32,874 nucleotides of DNA. Source: an uncultured Saprospiraceae bacterium (lineage in GTDB: Bacteria; Bacteroidota; Bacteroidia; Chitinophagales; Saprospiraceae). A model generated the notes under the pieces. That model was not told the origin of the DNA, searched no databases, and saw nothing but the letters and a program-made list of their open reading frames with translations. Where the stretch lies: the NCBI GenBank assembly GCA_938033975.1, contig CALHKJ010000198.1, positions 1 to 32,874 on the forward strand, in the 5' to 3' direction. A program made the translations under genes and the position numbers. Shown here in pieces: positions 15,722-23,645 of the stretch. Within the stretch, counting starts at the first letter, position 1. Every line of letters starts with the position of its first letter.

Positions 15722-17212
15722 ATGAGAAACTCTACATTGAAGGTATACAATAGCCTCACAAGAAATAAGGAAACATTCAAGCCTATTAATGAAGGTTATA
15801 TAGGTATGTACGTTTGTGGACCGACAGTCTACAATGATGTTCATTTAGGTAACTGCAGAACCTTTGTTTCATTTGATATTATTTATAGGTATCTTTTATA
15901 TTCTGGTTACAAGGTTAGATATGTTAGAAATATTACTGATGTAGGTCATCTCTTAGATGATGGAGAAGATAGGATATTGAAAGGAGCGCGATTGGAACAA
16001 TTAGAGCCAATGGAAATTGTACAAAAATACACCAATGGCTTCCATAAGATGATGACCATCTTCAATACGAAAAAACCAAGTATTGAACCAAGAGCAACGG
16101 GGCACATTATTGAGCAAATTGAAATGGTACAAGATATCATTGATAATGGATATGGATATGAAAAGAATGGATCCGTATACTTTGATACGGTCAAGTTTGC
16201 AAATGAGGGAAAGGGTTATGGAAAGTTGTCAGGAAGAGTGATTGAGGATTTGCTTTCAGAAACAAGAGACAATCTTAAAAATCAAAGTGAGAAAAATCAT
16301 CCTTCAGACTTTGCGATATGGATGAAAGCTGCTCCTGAACATATCATGAAATGGAACAGTCCGTGGTCAGTTGGTTTTCCAGGATGGCATCTCGAGTGTT
16401 CAGCCATGAGTACAAAGTATCTAGGAAAAACTTTTGATATCCACGGAGGTGGAAATGATCTTAAGTTTCCACACCACGAAAATGAAATTGCACAAAACAT
16501 GGGAGCATGTAGTTGTCAACCTGCCAATTATTGGTTACATACAAACATGCTATTGATGAATGGTCGTAAAATGTCAAAAAGTGACGGCAACACCATTTCT
16601 CCAGAAGAACTTTTTACAGGAGATAGTCCTCACGTAACGAAAGGTTTTTCTCCAATGGCCGTGAAATTCTTTTTCCTACAATCACATTATAGTTCACCAA
16701 ATGACTTGACCAATGATGCATTGATTGCTGCAGAAAAAGGATACAAAAGATTGATGCAAGCCTATAAAACTCTTACTGGTTTGACCACTGCAGGAAATGG
16801 AAATAGTCTTGATGCAGAATTCAACGATATGATGGAAACTGCTTTTAATGATATGGACGATGATTTTAATACACCAAAAGCATTATCAAGATTATTTGAG
16901 TTGGTTACAAAAATCAATAGCTTGAAGGAAGGTCATATTGATATCAACCAATTAAGTGCAGAAGCTTTAGAGAATTTAAAGAAACATTTTAGTGCATTCT
17001 TGTTTGATATTTTTGGGTTACTAGATGAGCAAGAAGCAGGTGGAGGAAACTCACAAGCATTGAATGGTCTGATGGACTTGATCATTGATATTAGAAAGTC
17101 TGCTCGAGAAAACAAAGATTGGACGACTGCAGATAAAATAAGAGATAAATTAAAAGAGTTAAGTATTGAGGTGAAAGACGGGAAGGAGAAAACTGGTTGG
17201 ATAATAAACTAA
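15722..17212 (+). CDS. cysS: cysteinyl-tRNA synthetase
   Basis: 496 residues, class I aminoacyl-tRNA synthetase. N-terminal 'GMYVCGPTVYNDVHLGN' carries the zinc-ligand Cys 32 and the HIGH-type motif HLGN (41-44). 'WHLECSAMS' and 'HGGGNDLKFPHHENE' supply the remaining zinc Cys, His and Glu. KMSKS lies at 283-287 ('GRKMSKSDGNT'). The C-terminal helical anticodon region ends 'IEVKDGKEKTGWII'. All active-site elements are intact. It is followed 4 bp later by the M28 gene, so these are probably co-transcribed. Confidence 0.96.
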   Translation: MRNSTLKVYNSLTRNKETFKPINEGYIGMYVCGPTVYNDVHLGNCRTFVSFDIIYRYLLYSGYKVRYVRNITDVGHLLDDGEDRILKGARLEQLEPMEIVQKYTNGFHKMMTIFNTKKPSIEPRATGHIIEQIEMVQDIIDNGYGYEKNGSVYFDTVKFANEGKGYGKLSGRVIEDLLSETRDNLKNQSEKNHPSDFAIWMKAAPEHIMKWNSPWSVGFPGWHLECSAMSTKYLGKTFDIHGGGNDLKFPHHENEIAQNMGACSCQPANYWLHTNMLLMNGRKMSKSDGNTISPEELFTGDSPHVTKGFSPMAVKFFFLQSHYSSPNDLTNDALIAAEKGYKRLMQAYKTLTGLTTAGNGNSLDAEFNDMMETAFNDMDDDFNTPKALSRLFELVTKINSLKEGHIDINQLSAEALENLKKHFSAFLFDIFGLLDEQEAGGGNSQALNGLMDLIIDIRKSARENKDWTTADKIRDKLKELSIEVKDGKEKTGWIIN

Positions 17213-17216
17213 TACA

Positions 17217-18224
17217 ATGAAATATTTACCTAAGTACTTGATGGCGTTTTTTGCGATTTGCTTAATCTATTCTTGTGGATCAGATGGAGCGACAGCATCA
17301 AAACCAAAATCAGAAAATAAAGCTACTCCAAAAACAGTAAAAATTCCTGCCTTTGTTACAGATTCAGCTTTTGCATATATAGAAAAACAACTATCGTTTG
17401 GTCCAAGAGTGCCGGGAACAGAAACGCATGCTGCTTGTAAAGATTGGTTGGTTACAAAGTTTAAAAGTTTTGGAGCAGAGGTTATTGAACAAGATTTCGA
17501 AGCAAGTTTTTACACAGGCACAAAAGCTGCCTCGACAAATATCATTGCACAGTTTAATCCTAAGATGAGTAAGAGGATTATACTTGCTGCTCACTGGGAT
17601 ACAAGAATGTTTGGAGACAAAGATGAAGATCCAAACATGAGAGATAAACCTATTCCAGGTGCTGATGATGGAGGGAGTGGTGTTGGTGTCCTTTTAGAGA
17701 TTGGAAGATTACTACAAGAGAATCCAATTGATATGGGGATAGACATCATTCTATTTGATGCAGAGGATCAAGGTAAGTCTGGAGATGGTCCTGCTACATA
17801 TTGGTGTTTGGGTTCACAATATTGGTCAAAAAACAAACACAAAAGCAGCTATCAAGCTCAATATGGAATACTCTTAGATATGGTTGGTGCTAAAAAACCA
17901 ACTTTCGGACAAGATGAGTATTCACTTCAATATGCAGGTCCTCAGGTAAAGAAGCTATGGACCTTAGCTCAAAGAATGGGTTACTCCGATATGTTTGTCA
18001 ATCAAAAGACTAGTGGACTGGTTGATGATCATGTGTTTGTAAATACAATTGCAAAAATTCCTATGTTAGATATCATAAATAGATCTACCAATACAGAATC
18101 TTCTTTCCAAAAATGTTGGCACACCCACTGTGATGATATAAGTGTTATTGATAAAAGAACACTGAAGGTTGTGGGACAAGTTGTGACAGCTGCCATTTAC
18201 AAAGAATCAATTGGTACTTTTTAA
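17217..18224 (+). CDS. M28-family lipoprotein, glutaminyl-cyclase-like
   Basis: 335 residues. Lipoprotein signal MKYLPKYLMAFFAICLIYSC, lipidated at Cys 20. The M28 zinc-peptidase fold shows 'AAHWDTR' (His 126, Asp 128), 'GADDGGSG' (Asp 150), 'FDAEDQG' (Glu 183) and 'WHTHCDD' (His 302). The pattern 'DAEDQGKSG' with 'GSQYWS', plus 'FGPRVPGTETH', resembles glutaminyl-peptide cyclotransferases more than aminopeptidases. In Bacteroidota such an enzyme makes N-terminal pyroglutamate on exported proteins. Peptidase activity remains possible. It lies between cysS and a T9SS cargo gene 15 bp downstream. Confidence 0.8.
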   Translation: MKYLPKYLMAFFAICLIYSCGSDGATASKPKSENKATPKTVKIPAFVTDSAFAYIEKQLSFGPRVPGTETHAACKDWLVTKFKSFGAEVIEQDFEASFYTGTKAASTNIIAQFNPKMSKRIILAAHWDTRMFGDKDEDPNMRDKPIPGADDGGSGVGVLLEIGRLLQENPIDMGIDIILFDAEDQGKSGDGPATYWCLGSQYWSKNKHKSSYQAQYGILLDMVGAKKPTFGQDEYSLQYAGPQVKKLWTLAQRMGYSDMFVNQKTSGLVDDHVFVNTIAKIPMLDIINRSTNTESSFQKCWHTHCDDISVIDKRTLKVVGQVVTAAIYKESIGTF

Positions 18225-18239
18225 AAAATAACAATAAAC

Positions 18240-19268
18240 ATGAAGCAAATTTTTACACTTTTGATTGTTCTAAGCTTATCAATTGTAAGCTATGGACAAA
18301 CATTTAAAAACACGCCTTTGATTTCTAAGAGAACTGCAACTTGGTGTCCAAACTGTGGTACCTGGGGTTGGGATTTTAAAACCGCTCTTTTAGAAGAAAT
18401 ATCATCAGATCAGGCAACATTTGTCGCTCTTCATTTTAGTGGAGATTTATTAAATGAAACAAGTAAGGTGATCAGCGATAATTTAGGTGGATTTGGACAG
18501 CCATCATTTTTCTTAAACAATACTAACCTTAATGTATCTAGTGGCAATTGGCAAACACGTTTAGAGGAATTAAAAGCAAGTGTCGAAACAATGAATGCTG
18601 AGATACCAGGATTTGGTATAGAACTTCATGGATATTTGGGTGAAGCTACAAATGAAGTTGTTACCGAAATTTCACTACATGTAAATGAAGCAGCTGAAGG
18701 TGAATACTACTTAGGTACCTACTTAGTAATTGATGATTTTATTCATAATCAAGCTGGTAATTCTTCTATGGCTTCACACAGTAAACTTCTTGTAGAGGAA
18801 TTTAGTGGAAACATCTTTGGTAGAGAAATTGGTAATGGACCAATCTTAGAAGGAGTCATGGATTTTAGTATCAGTTCAACGTTTGAAACTGCAATTGAAG
18901 GACCAACTGATGTATTGGTTGTCATTTGGCAGAAGGTCGACGAAACTTATTCGATAGTAAACACAGCTGTGGTAGAAAATGTGGAACTTCTTTCAAACAA
19001 CGATAATCACGATTGGGTAACAGAAGCTAAATCGTATTATGCTCAAAATGCCATAAATGTAAGTCTCCAAAGTGAAGAAATTATTGGTGAATACAAGATC
19101 AATATTATCAACACAAATGGACAGATAGTTAGAACTGTTTCAAATAACAGCTTTGAAAATAATTTAGAACTACAAATAGATGCAAGCCTAATTCCAAACG
19201 GAAATTACTTTATCAATATGGTTTCTAGTAAGGGAATTTGGTCAGATAAAGTTGTTGTTGTCAGATAG
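18240..19268 (+). CDS. T9SS-sorted thioredoxin-like protein (Omp28-like)
   Basis: 342 residues. Signal peptide MKQIFTLLIVLSLSIVSYG. A thioredoxin-like domain (about 25-110) contains CxxC at C36-C39 ('TATWCPNCGTWGW'). A beta-rich middle (about 120-255) resembles the Omp28-related family. The last 75 residues form a type A T9SS sorting domain: 'YKINIINTNGQIVRTVSNN', 'SLIPNGNYFINM', ending 'WSDKVVVVR'. The protein is therefore secreted and probably surface-attached by the Type IX system. The substrate is unknown. A terminator follows. Confidence 0.8.
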   Translation: MKQIFTLLIVLSLSIVSYGQTFKNTPLISKRTATWCPNCGTWGWDFKTALLEEISSDQATFVALHFSGDLLNETSKVISDNLGGFGQPSFFLNNTNLNVSSGNWQTRLEELKASVETMNAEIPGFGIELHGYLGEATNEVVTEISLHVNEAAEGEYYLGTYLVIDDFIHNQAGNSSMASHSKLLVEEFSGNIFGREIGNGPILEGVMDFSISSTFETAIEGPTDVLVVIWQKVDETYSIVNTAVVENVELLSNNDNHDWVTEAKSYYAQNAINVSLQSEEIIGEYKINIINTNGQIVRTVSNNSFENNLELQIDASLIPNGNYFINMVSSKGIWSDKVVVVR

Positions 19269-19285
19269 AAAATATAAAATTCACA

Positions 19286-19323
19286 CTAAAAAAGCTATGG
19301 CCATTTGGTCATAGTTTTTTTTT
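19286..19323 (+). terminator. intrinsic terminator
   Basis: Stem CTATGGCC (19295-19302) / GGTCATAG (19307-19314), loop ATTT, one G-U pair, flanked by an A-run upstream and nine T downstream. It ends the cysS/M28/T9SS unit. Confidence 0.85.
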
Positions 19324-19333
19324 ATGCAAGCAT

Positions 19334-19365
19334 TTGATTATTATTACTTTTATCATAATAATCAA
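19334..19365 (+). repeat. hairpin directly before the corA start
   Basis: A perfect 11-bp inverted repeat, TTGATTATTAT (19334-19344) / ATAATAATCAA (19355-19365), ends at the base before the ATG at 19366. The loop contains TACTTTTA, a possible -7 box. It could be an operator, or a structure that covers the start codon region. Confidence 0.45.
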
Positions 19366-20415
19366 ATGAAAAGAAAATCTAAAATTGGATTGCCACCTGG
19401 TGAAGTTATTTTTACAGGTAATCAAAAGGTAGAGAAGGTGAACATTCATTACCTTAAGTATAATTCTGAAAGTATTTTTGATATTATACTTAGTAATCAT
19501 GCTGAAATAAAATTCGCAAATGATGCTTCTACTGTTGATTGGTACGATATAAGAGGAATTCATGATGAGGAATTAATAAAAGCAATTGGAAGTAGATTTG
19601 ATATCAATTCACTGGTGCTTGCAGATGTTGTAGATCCCTTACAAAGGCCTATTTTAGAAGAATATAAATCTGGAGTCTTTCTTATTCTTAAATCTATATC
19701 TTTTGATAAATCTAAATTTAAAATTCAAGTAGAACATATTGGTCTCTATTTTGGGTTGGACTTTATTATCACCTTTCAAGAAGATCATAGCGATGTATTT
19801 GAAACTGTAAGAAAGAGGATTCATAACAATAAAGGATTGGTGAGATCAAAAAAAGCAGATTATCTCGCATTCGCTCTTATTGATAACATTTTGGATCAGC
19901 AATTTGTAGTTAGTGATTTACTGCAAGAAGAAATTGAAAGACAAGAGGATATGATTTTAGAGGGAGCAAAAACCGAAAGCAAACAAAATATTCATTTCCT
20001 GAAAAAGGAAATGATAAAAATGCAAAAAAGTATTACACCTCTAAGAGAAGCTTTGTCAAGGTTGAGTAGAACTGAAAATCAATTTATAGATAAAAAAAAT
20101 AGAATTTATTTTAGAGATCTGCACGATATGGTAATCCAAGTTAAGGATAGAGTAGAAAATCAAAGAGATTATCTAAATGGCCTTCAAGATCTTTTACTTT
20201 CTGAGATTAGTTTCAAAATGAATGAAATCATGAAAGTGCTCACCATTATAACAACAATTTTTGTTCCCTTATCATTTTTAGCTGGATTGTATGGAATGAA
20301 CTTTGAAAACATGCCAGAGTTAAAACAACAAAATGGATACTATTATTTGCTAGGGTTTATGCTCCTTTTAGTAGTCGCATTTTGGGTCTATTTTAAGAAA
20401 AAAAAGTGGCTATGA
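19366..20415 (+). CDS. corA: CorA-type magnesium/divalent cation transporter
   Basis: 349 residues from ATG 19366; an earlier in-frame ATG at 19324 directly abuts the upstream terminator and would add 14 unusual residues (QAFDYYYFYHNNQ), so I prefer the later one. N-terminal cytoplasmic domain includes 'STVDWYDIRGIHDEELIKAI', typical of CorA. A long coiled-coil helix follows (about 190-285). Two membrane helices at the end are separated by the selectivity motif GMN in 'YGMNFENMPEL'. It forms a pentameric Mg2+/Co2+ channel-like transporter in the inner membrane. It lies between a terminator and the stress promoter at 20492, so it is probably a single-gene unit. Confidence 0.88.
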   Translation: MKRKSKIGLPPGEVIFTGNQKVEKVNIHYLKYNSESIFDIILSNHAEIKFANDASTVDWYDIRGIHDEELIKAIGSRFDINSLVLADVVDPLQRPILEEYKSGVFLILKSISFDKSKFKIQVEHIGLYFGLDFIITFQEDHSDVFETVRKRIHNNKGLVRSKKADYLAFALIDNILDQQFVVSDLLQEEIERQEDMILEGAKTESKQNIHFLKKEMIKMQKSITPLREALSRLSRTENQFIDKKNRIYFRDLHDMVIQVKDRVENQRDYLNGLQDLLLSEISFKMNEIMKVLTIITTIFVPLSFLAGLYGMNFENMPELKQQNGYYYLLGFMLLLVVAFWVYFKKKKWL

Positions 20416-20491
20416 TTTAAACATGTGGTTGCATAGTCTTCATTAAATTCGCGTCGAAAAGTGCCAAGCCCTTTGGATTTCATAAGCTTTA

Positions 20492-20506
20492 TAGGTAATT
20501 TACCTA
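20492..20506 (+). promoter_or_regulatory. palindromic operator site 1 (STAS operon)
   Basis: TAGGTAATTTACCTA, a near-perfect 15-bp palindrome centred at 20499. The downstream block AGCTGATTTA (20526-20535) lies in the -33 region. A -7-like box CAAATTTG ends at 20561, 62 bp from the centre and 18 bp before the STAS start. An extra half-site TTAGGTAATT starts at 20515. Three other promoters in the window share the site and spacing. Confidence 0.7.
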
Positions 20507-20578
20507 CAAAGAGATTAGGTAATTAAGCTGATTTATTTCCTTTCTTTTAATATCAAATTTGTAACTAAAATCCCAACG

Positions 20579-21025
20579 ATGGATAATGAAAATAAAAATT
20601 CAGAATCGAATGTTGCTATAAGCAGAAGAATTATTGGAGGAGATACTCCAATAGTCATTAATGAAATTTCTGATAGATGTTTGTTTACTAGTTTTTATGG
20701 AACACTTGATTCTGTAAGAATGAAGAGAGTCGTTGACGGCTTATTGGAAGTTGTCAACCGAAATGATAATGACATTATTATAGTTGATCTTAGTAATATC
20801 GATATTATTGATAGTTCCATCGCAGCACATTTAAAGGGACTAAACAAACTTCTCCAACTTCTAGGGATGGAAGTAATATTTTGTGGAATCAAACCAATTG
20901 TTGCAAGTAGCATGGTGGCTGCGGGAGTAGAATTAGATAATATTAATGTTGAAAAGAATTTAAAGCGAGCACTTTTACACGTGTATAAAAAACAAGGTCT
21001 TAAACTACAAAAATTAAGTACTTGA
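20579..21025 (+). CDS. STAS-domain partner-switching protein (RsbS/RsbR-like)
   Basis: 148 residues, soluble. A STAS domain spans about 30-140. Its loop 'IDIIDSSIAAHLKGL' places Ser 79 and Ser 80 where partner-switch kinases phosphorylate STAS proteins. The later 'LLGMEVIFCGIKPIVASSM' is close to the RsbR/RsbS signature, which is more like stressosome STAS domains than SpoIIAA-type antagonists. The first about 25 residues form a polar extension. The stop overlaps the TTG start of the kinase-phosphatase gene, so the two partners are probably made together. It is the first gene of the operon behind palindrome site 1. Confidence 0.82.
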   Translation: MDNENKNSESNVAISRRIIGGDTPIVINEISDRCLFTSFYGTLDSVRMKRVVDGLLEVVNRNDNDIIIVDLSNIDIIDSSIAAHLKGLNKLLQLLGMEVIFCGIKPIVASSMVAAGVELDNINVEKNLKRALLHVYKKQGLKLQKLST

Positions 21026-22011
21026 TTGAATTAGAATCATATCGACTTGATTCCGAAAGAGATATTACAGATATTCTCAGATTAATAAGACAAGAAGCGC
21101 ACACTTGTGGTTATTCCAGATTAGAAACAGAACAGTTTTTACTTGGTATATCTGAAATCGCAACTAATGCTATAAGGCATGCAAGTGATGCAGTTGTTGA
21201 TTTTTCAATACTCAACAAAGGTGGTATATTAAAAATAGTCGTTTCAGATTCTGGACCTGGCATAGCAAATTTGGACCTAGCAAAAGTTGAAGGTTTTAGT
21301 ACAATTCATACAAGCCTTGGTATTGGTCTAGTCGTCGCAGAGCGATCTGTGGATCTAATGGATATTAAAACAGAAGTTGGTCAAGGAACGATTATAACCT
21401 TAGAAAAACATCGACCCATCGACAAACAAAATGTTGATTATGGTCTTGTAAGTATTTCGGATTCCAAATATGATTTTAATGGTGATCAATATATTATAAA
21501 AGAATACAATGGCGATTCAATTTTGGTGGCCCTAATTGATGGACCAGGTCAAGGTTACGATGCTTATGCTATTGCAAATTCTTGTACAAATTATATTGCA
21601 AAGCATTACCTAGATCCCATTGATCTGATCCTTGCTAATCTAGATTTTTTAATGAACAATAGCAATGATCAAGTTGGTATCACTGCATCAATCATGAGGA
21701 TTACGCCTGGGAAAATGATTTACAAAGGTTATGGGGATACTCATGCTTATCTTGTAAAGGATGGTTTTTACCATACTCTAACAAACCAAGGAGGTAGACT
21801 AGGTCACTTAAAAAAATATAGAAGTGGAATAAGTGAGTTTTCGTTTGAGGATAAAATTCAAATTATTTTATGTACAGATGGCTTATCTGTTCTTCCTTTA
21901 ACCAAAACACTTAATGGATCTGCTCAATTCATTGCTAATTCAATATTTGATGAGTTTCATAAACCAAATGGCGACGCATCTATTTTGTGCTTAAAATATC
22001 AGCGGTCATGA
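21022..22011 (+). CDS. RsbT-like kinase fused to RsbX/SpoIIE-type phosphatase
   Basis: 329 residues. Residues about 1-130 are a GHKL ATPase of the RsbT/anti-sigma kinase type: N-box 'EIATNAIRHA' (Asn 49), G1 'VVSDSGPGI' (Asp 76) and 'SLGIGLVVAERSVDLMD'. Residues about 140-329 are a small PP2C/SpoIIE-type phosphatase like RsbX: 'LIDGPGQGYDA' (Asp 173), 'GYGDTHAYLV', 'LCTDGL' (Asp 286), 'GDASILCLKY' (Asp 318). One protein thus carries both the kinase and the phosphatase expected to act on the STAS partner. The start is TTG, overlapping the STAS stop (TTGA); the stop overlaps the next ATG (ATGA). Confidence 0.82.
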   Translation: MIELESYRLDSERDITDILRLIRQEAHTCGYSRLETEQFLLGISEIATNAIRHASDAVVDFSILNKGGILKIVVSDSGPGIANLDLAKVEGFSTIHTSLGIGLVVAERSVDLMDIKTEVGQGTIITLEKHRPIDKQNVDYGLVSISDSKYDFNGDQYIIKEYNGDSILVALIDGPGQGYDAYAIANSCTNYIAKHYLDPIDLILANLDFLMNNSNDQVGITASIMRITPGKMIYKGYGDTHAYLVKDGFYHTLTNQGGRLGHLKKYRSGISEFSFEDKIQIILCTDGLSVLPLTKTLNGSAQFIANSIFDEFHKPNGDASILCLKYQRS

Positions 22012-22991
22012 AAAATGTCACCGAAGGCTTAGAGTTTTTATACCGTTTAGTTGAGCATTTTCCTGATGGTATTATTGTCTTTGATATTGAAGGAAAGGTT
22101 ACACTTTTAAATAGAGTTGCTTTCAAACAAATGGAGGCTAAGGGTTCGCTTTCAGAGTATATAGAACAGCCCGTTTTAAATCTATTGGGCAATAGTCCTT
22201 TGGCAGATAAGGTGAGATCTTGTATAACAGATGGGAGAACCGATTTTGAGTTTGAAGCCTTAAAAATTAATTCGCTATACTTGGATGTTTATGGGAAAAA
22301 AATAACAGAGGGGATGTTATTATTTTTATATGATATTACCCACAATATCAAAGCAAAAAATTTGACCTTAAACACTCTAATCCAAGGTCAAGAATTAGAG
22401 CGACAACGGATTGCAAAAGAAATTCATGATGGAATAGGACCTAGTCTTTCCACAATTAGACTTGGAATAGATATGGTGTCTACAATAGCAGAGAAAGAAA
22501 AAATAAAAAATAAACTTAACACTCTATCTTCTCAGGTTGCAGAAATTGCTGAAGACATTAGAAATATTTCACACGATTTAATGCCATCTAGTTTGCTTGA
22601 TTTTGGCATCAAGTCAGCTTTAGAGAATTTAGTTGCTAAAATAGAGGAAAACTCTCAGGTAAACATTGAAAAAAATATTCAGATAAAAGATGAGCATCCA
22701 TTTATGGATCAAAATCAGACTCTAAATATTTATAGAATCACTCAAGAATCAATTCATAACGGCCTTAAGCATGGGAATGCAAATGAGTTTACAATTTCTT
22801 TGAGTGAAAAAAACGAAACATTTCATTTAAAAATAGTTGACAACGGAAAGTCAGAAAAAAGTCAACATAAAGCAGGTATAGGATTGAAGAATATGCAAGC
22901 AAGAGTAAATAGCATGAATGGAACAATTTCAACAAAGGCTTTAAGGCCTAATGGATTTGAGGTTTATGTAAGAATTCCGTACAAAAATTAA
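22008..22991 (+). CDS. soluble PAS sensor histidine kinase (NarX/DegS type)
   Basis: 327 residues from ATG 22008, which overlaps the previous stop as ATGA; a GTG 21 bp upstream is less likely. An N-terminal PAS domain (about 8-115, 'FPDGIIVFDIEGKVTLLN') is followed by a HisKA_3 dimerisation domain with His 140 in 'ELERQRIAKEIHDGIGPSLS'. The HATPase domain has N-box 'QESIHNGLKHGNA' and 'KIVDNGKS...AGIGLKNMQARV'. There is no membrane segment, so the signal must come from inside the cell: the PAS ligand or the partner-switch proteins encoded just upstream. It pairs with the response regulator 6 bp downstream. Confidence 0.87.
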   Translation: MKNVTEGLEFLYRLVEHFPDGIIVFDIEGKVTLLNRVAFKQMEAKGSLSEYIEQPVLNLLGNSPLADKVRSCITDGRTDFEFEALKINSLYLDVYGKKITEGMLLFLYDITHNIKAKNLTLNTLIQGQELERQRIAKEIHDGIGPSLSTIRLGIDMVSTIAEKEKIKNKLNTLSSQVAEIAEDIRNISHDLMPSSLLDFGIKSALENLVAKIEENSQVNIEKNIQIKDEHPFMDQNQTLNIYRITQESIHNGLKHGNANEFTISLSEKNETFHLKIVDNGKSEKSQHKAGIGLKNMQARVNSMNGTISTKALRPNGFEVYVRIPYKN

Positions 22992-22997
22992 AATATA

Positions 22998-23645
22998 ATG
23001 ATTGAAGTAGCAATTGTAGATGATCACAAAATGTTCCGGGATGGGGTTAAGGCTATGCTAGAAGCAAGCGAAGGAATTAGCGTATGTTGGACTGCAAGCA
23101 ATTCAAAAGAAACTTTAGAACAGATTGATACTTCAAAACCAGAAGTAATATTAATGGATATTACATTAGGAACAGAAAGTGGAATTACGCTAACAAAAAT
23201 AATTCTCGAAAAATTTCCCGATCAAAAGATCATTGCCGTTTCAATGCACTATGAGGATAGTTATATTGTAAAAATATTAGAACTTGGTGCCAAGGGATAT
23301 TTATTGAAAGATGCTGGTGGTGAAGAAATGGTCAATGCAATAAAGACAGTTGTAAAGGGAGATACTTACTACAGCAATCATGTTTCTCAGGTTCTTATCA
23401 AGCATATAACAAGTGGGACAAAGCCTAGTGATAAAAATATTAATATCCCATTGACAAAAAGAGAACAAGAGGTATTAACCCTAATAGCTCAAGAGTACTC
23501 TAATCCTGAAATAGCAAAAGAGTTATTTATCAGTATTAGAACTGTTGATACTCATAGGAGAAACTTGCTCGACAAATTACAGGCAAAAAATACAGCAGGC
23601 TTGGTAAAGTTTGCTATTAAATTTAACCTAATCGAATTAAAATGA
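22998..23645 (+). CDS. NarL/FixJ-family response regulator
   Basis: 215 residues. Receiver domain 1-120 with acidic pair Asp 8-Asp 9, phospho-acceptor Asp 54 ('VILMDITLG'), Ser 82 and Lys 104 ('GYLLKDAG'). A LuxR-type helix-turn-helix lies at about 148-210: 'LTKREQEVLTLIAQEYSNPE' and 'SIRTVDTHRRNLLDKL'. It is the probable output of the upstream kinase. Dimers of this family bind short inverted repeats, and the palindrome TAGGTAATTTACCTA before its own operon and three others is a natural target. That link is inference. Its stop overlaps the ATG of the MscS gene. Confidence 0.9.
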   Translation: MIEVAIVDDHKMFRDGVKAMLEASEGISVCWTASNSKETLEQIDTSKPEVILMDITLGTESGITLTKIILEKFPDQKIIAVSMHYEDSYIVKILELGAKGYLLKDAGGEEMVNAIKTVVKGDTYYSNHVSQVLIKHITSGTKPSDKNINIPLTKREQEVLTLIAQEYSNPEIAKELFISIRTVDTHRRNLLDKLQAKNTAGLVKFAIKFNLIELK

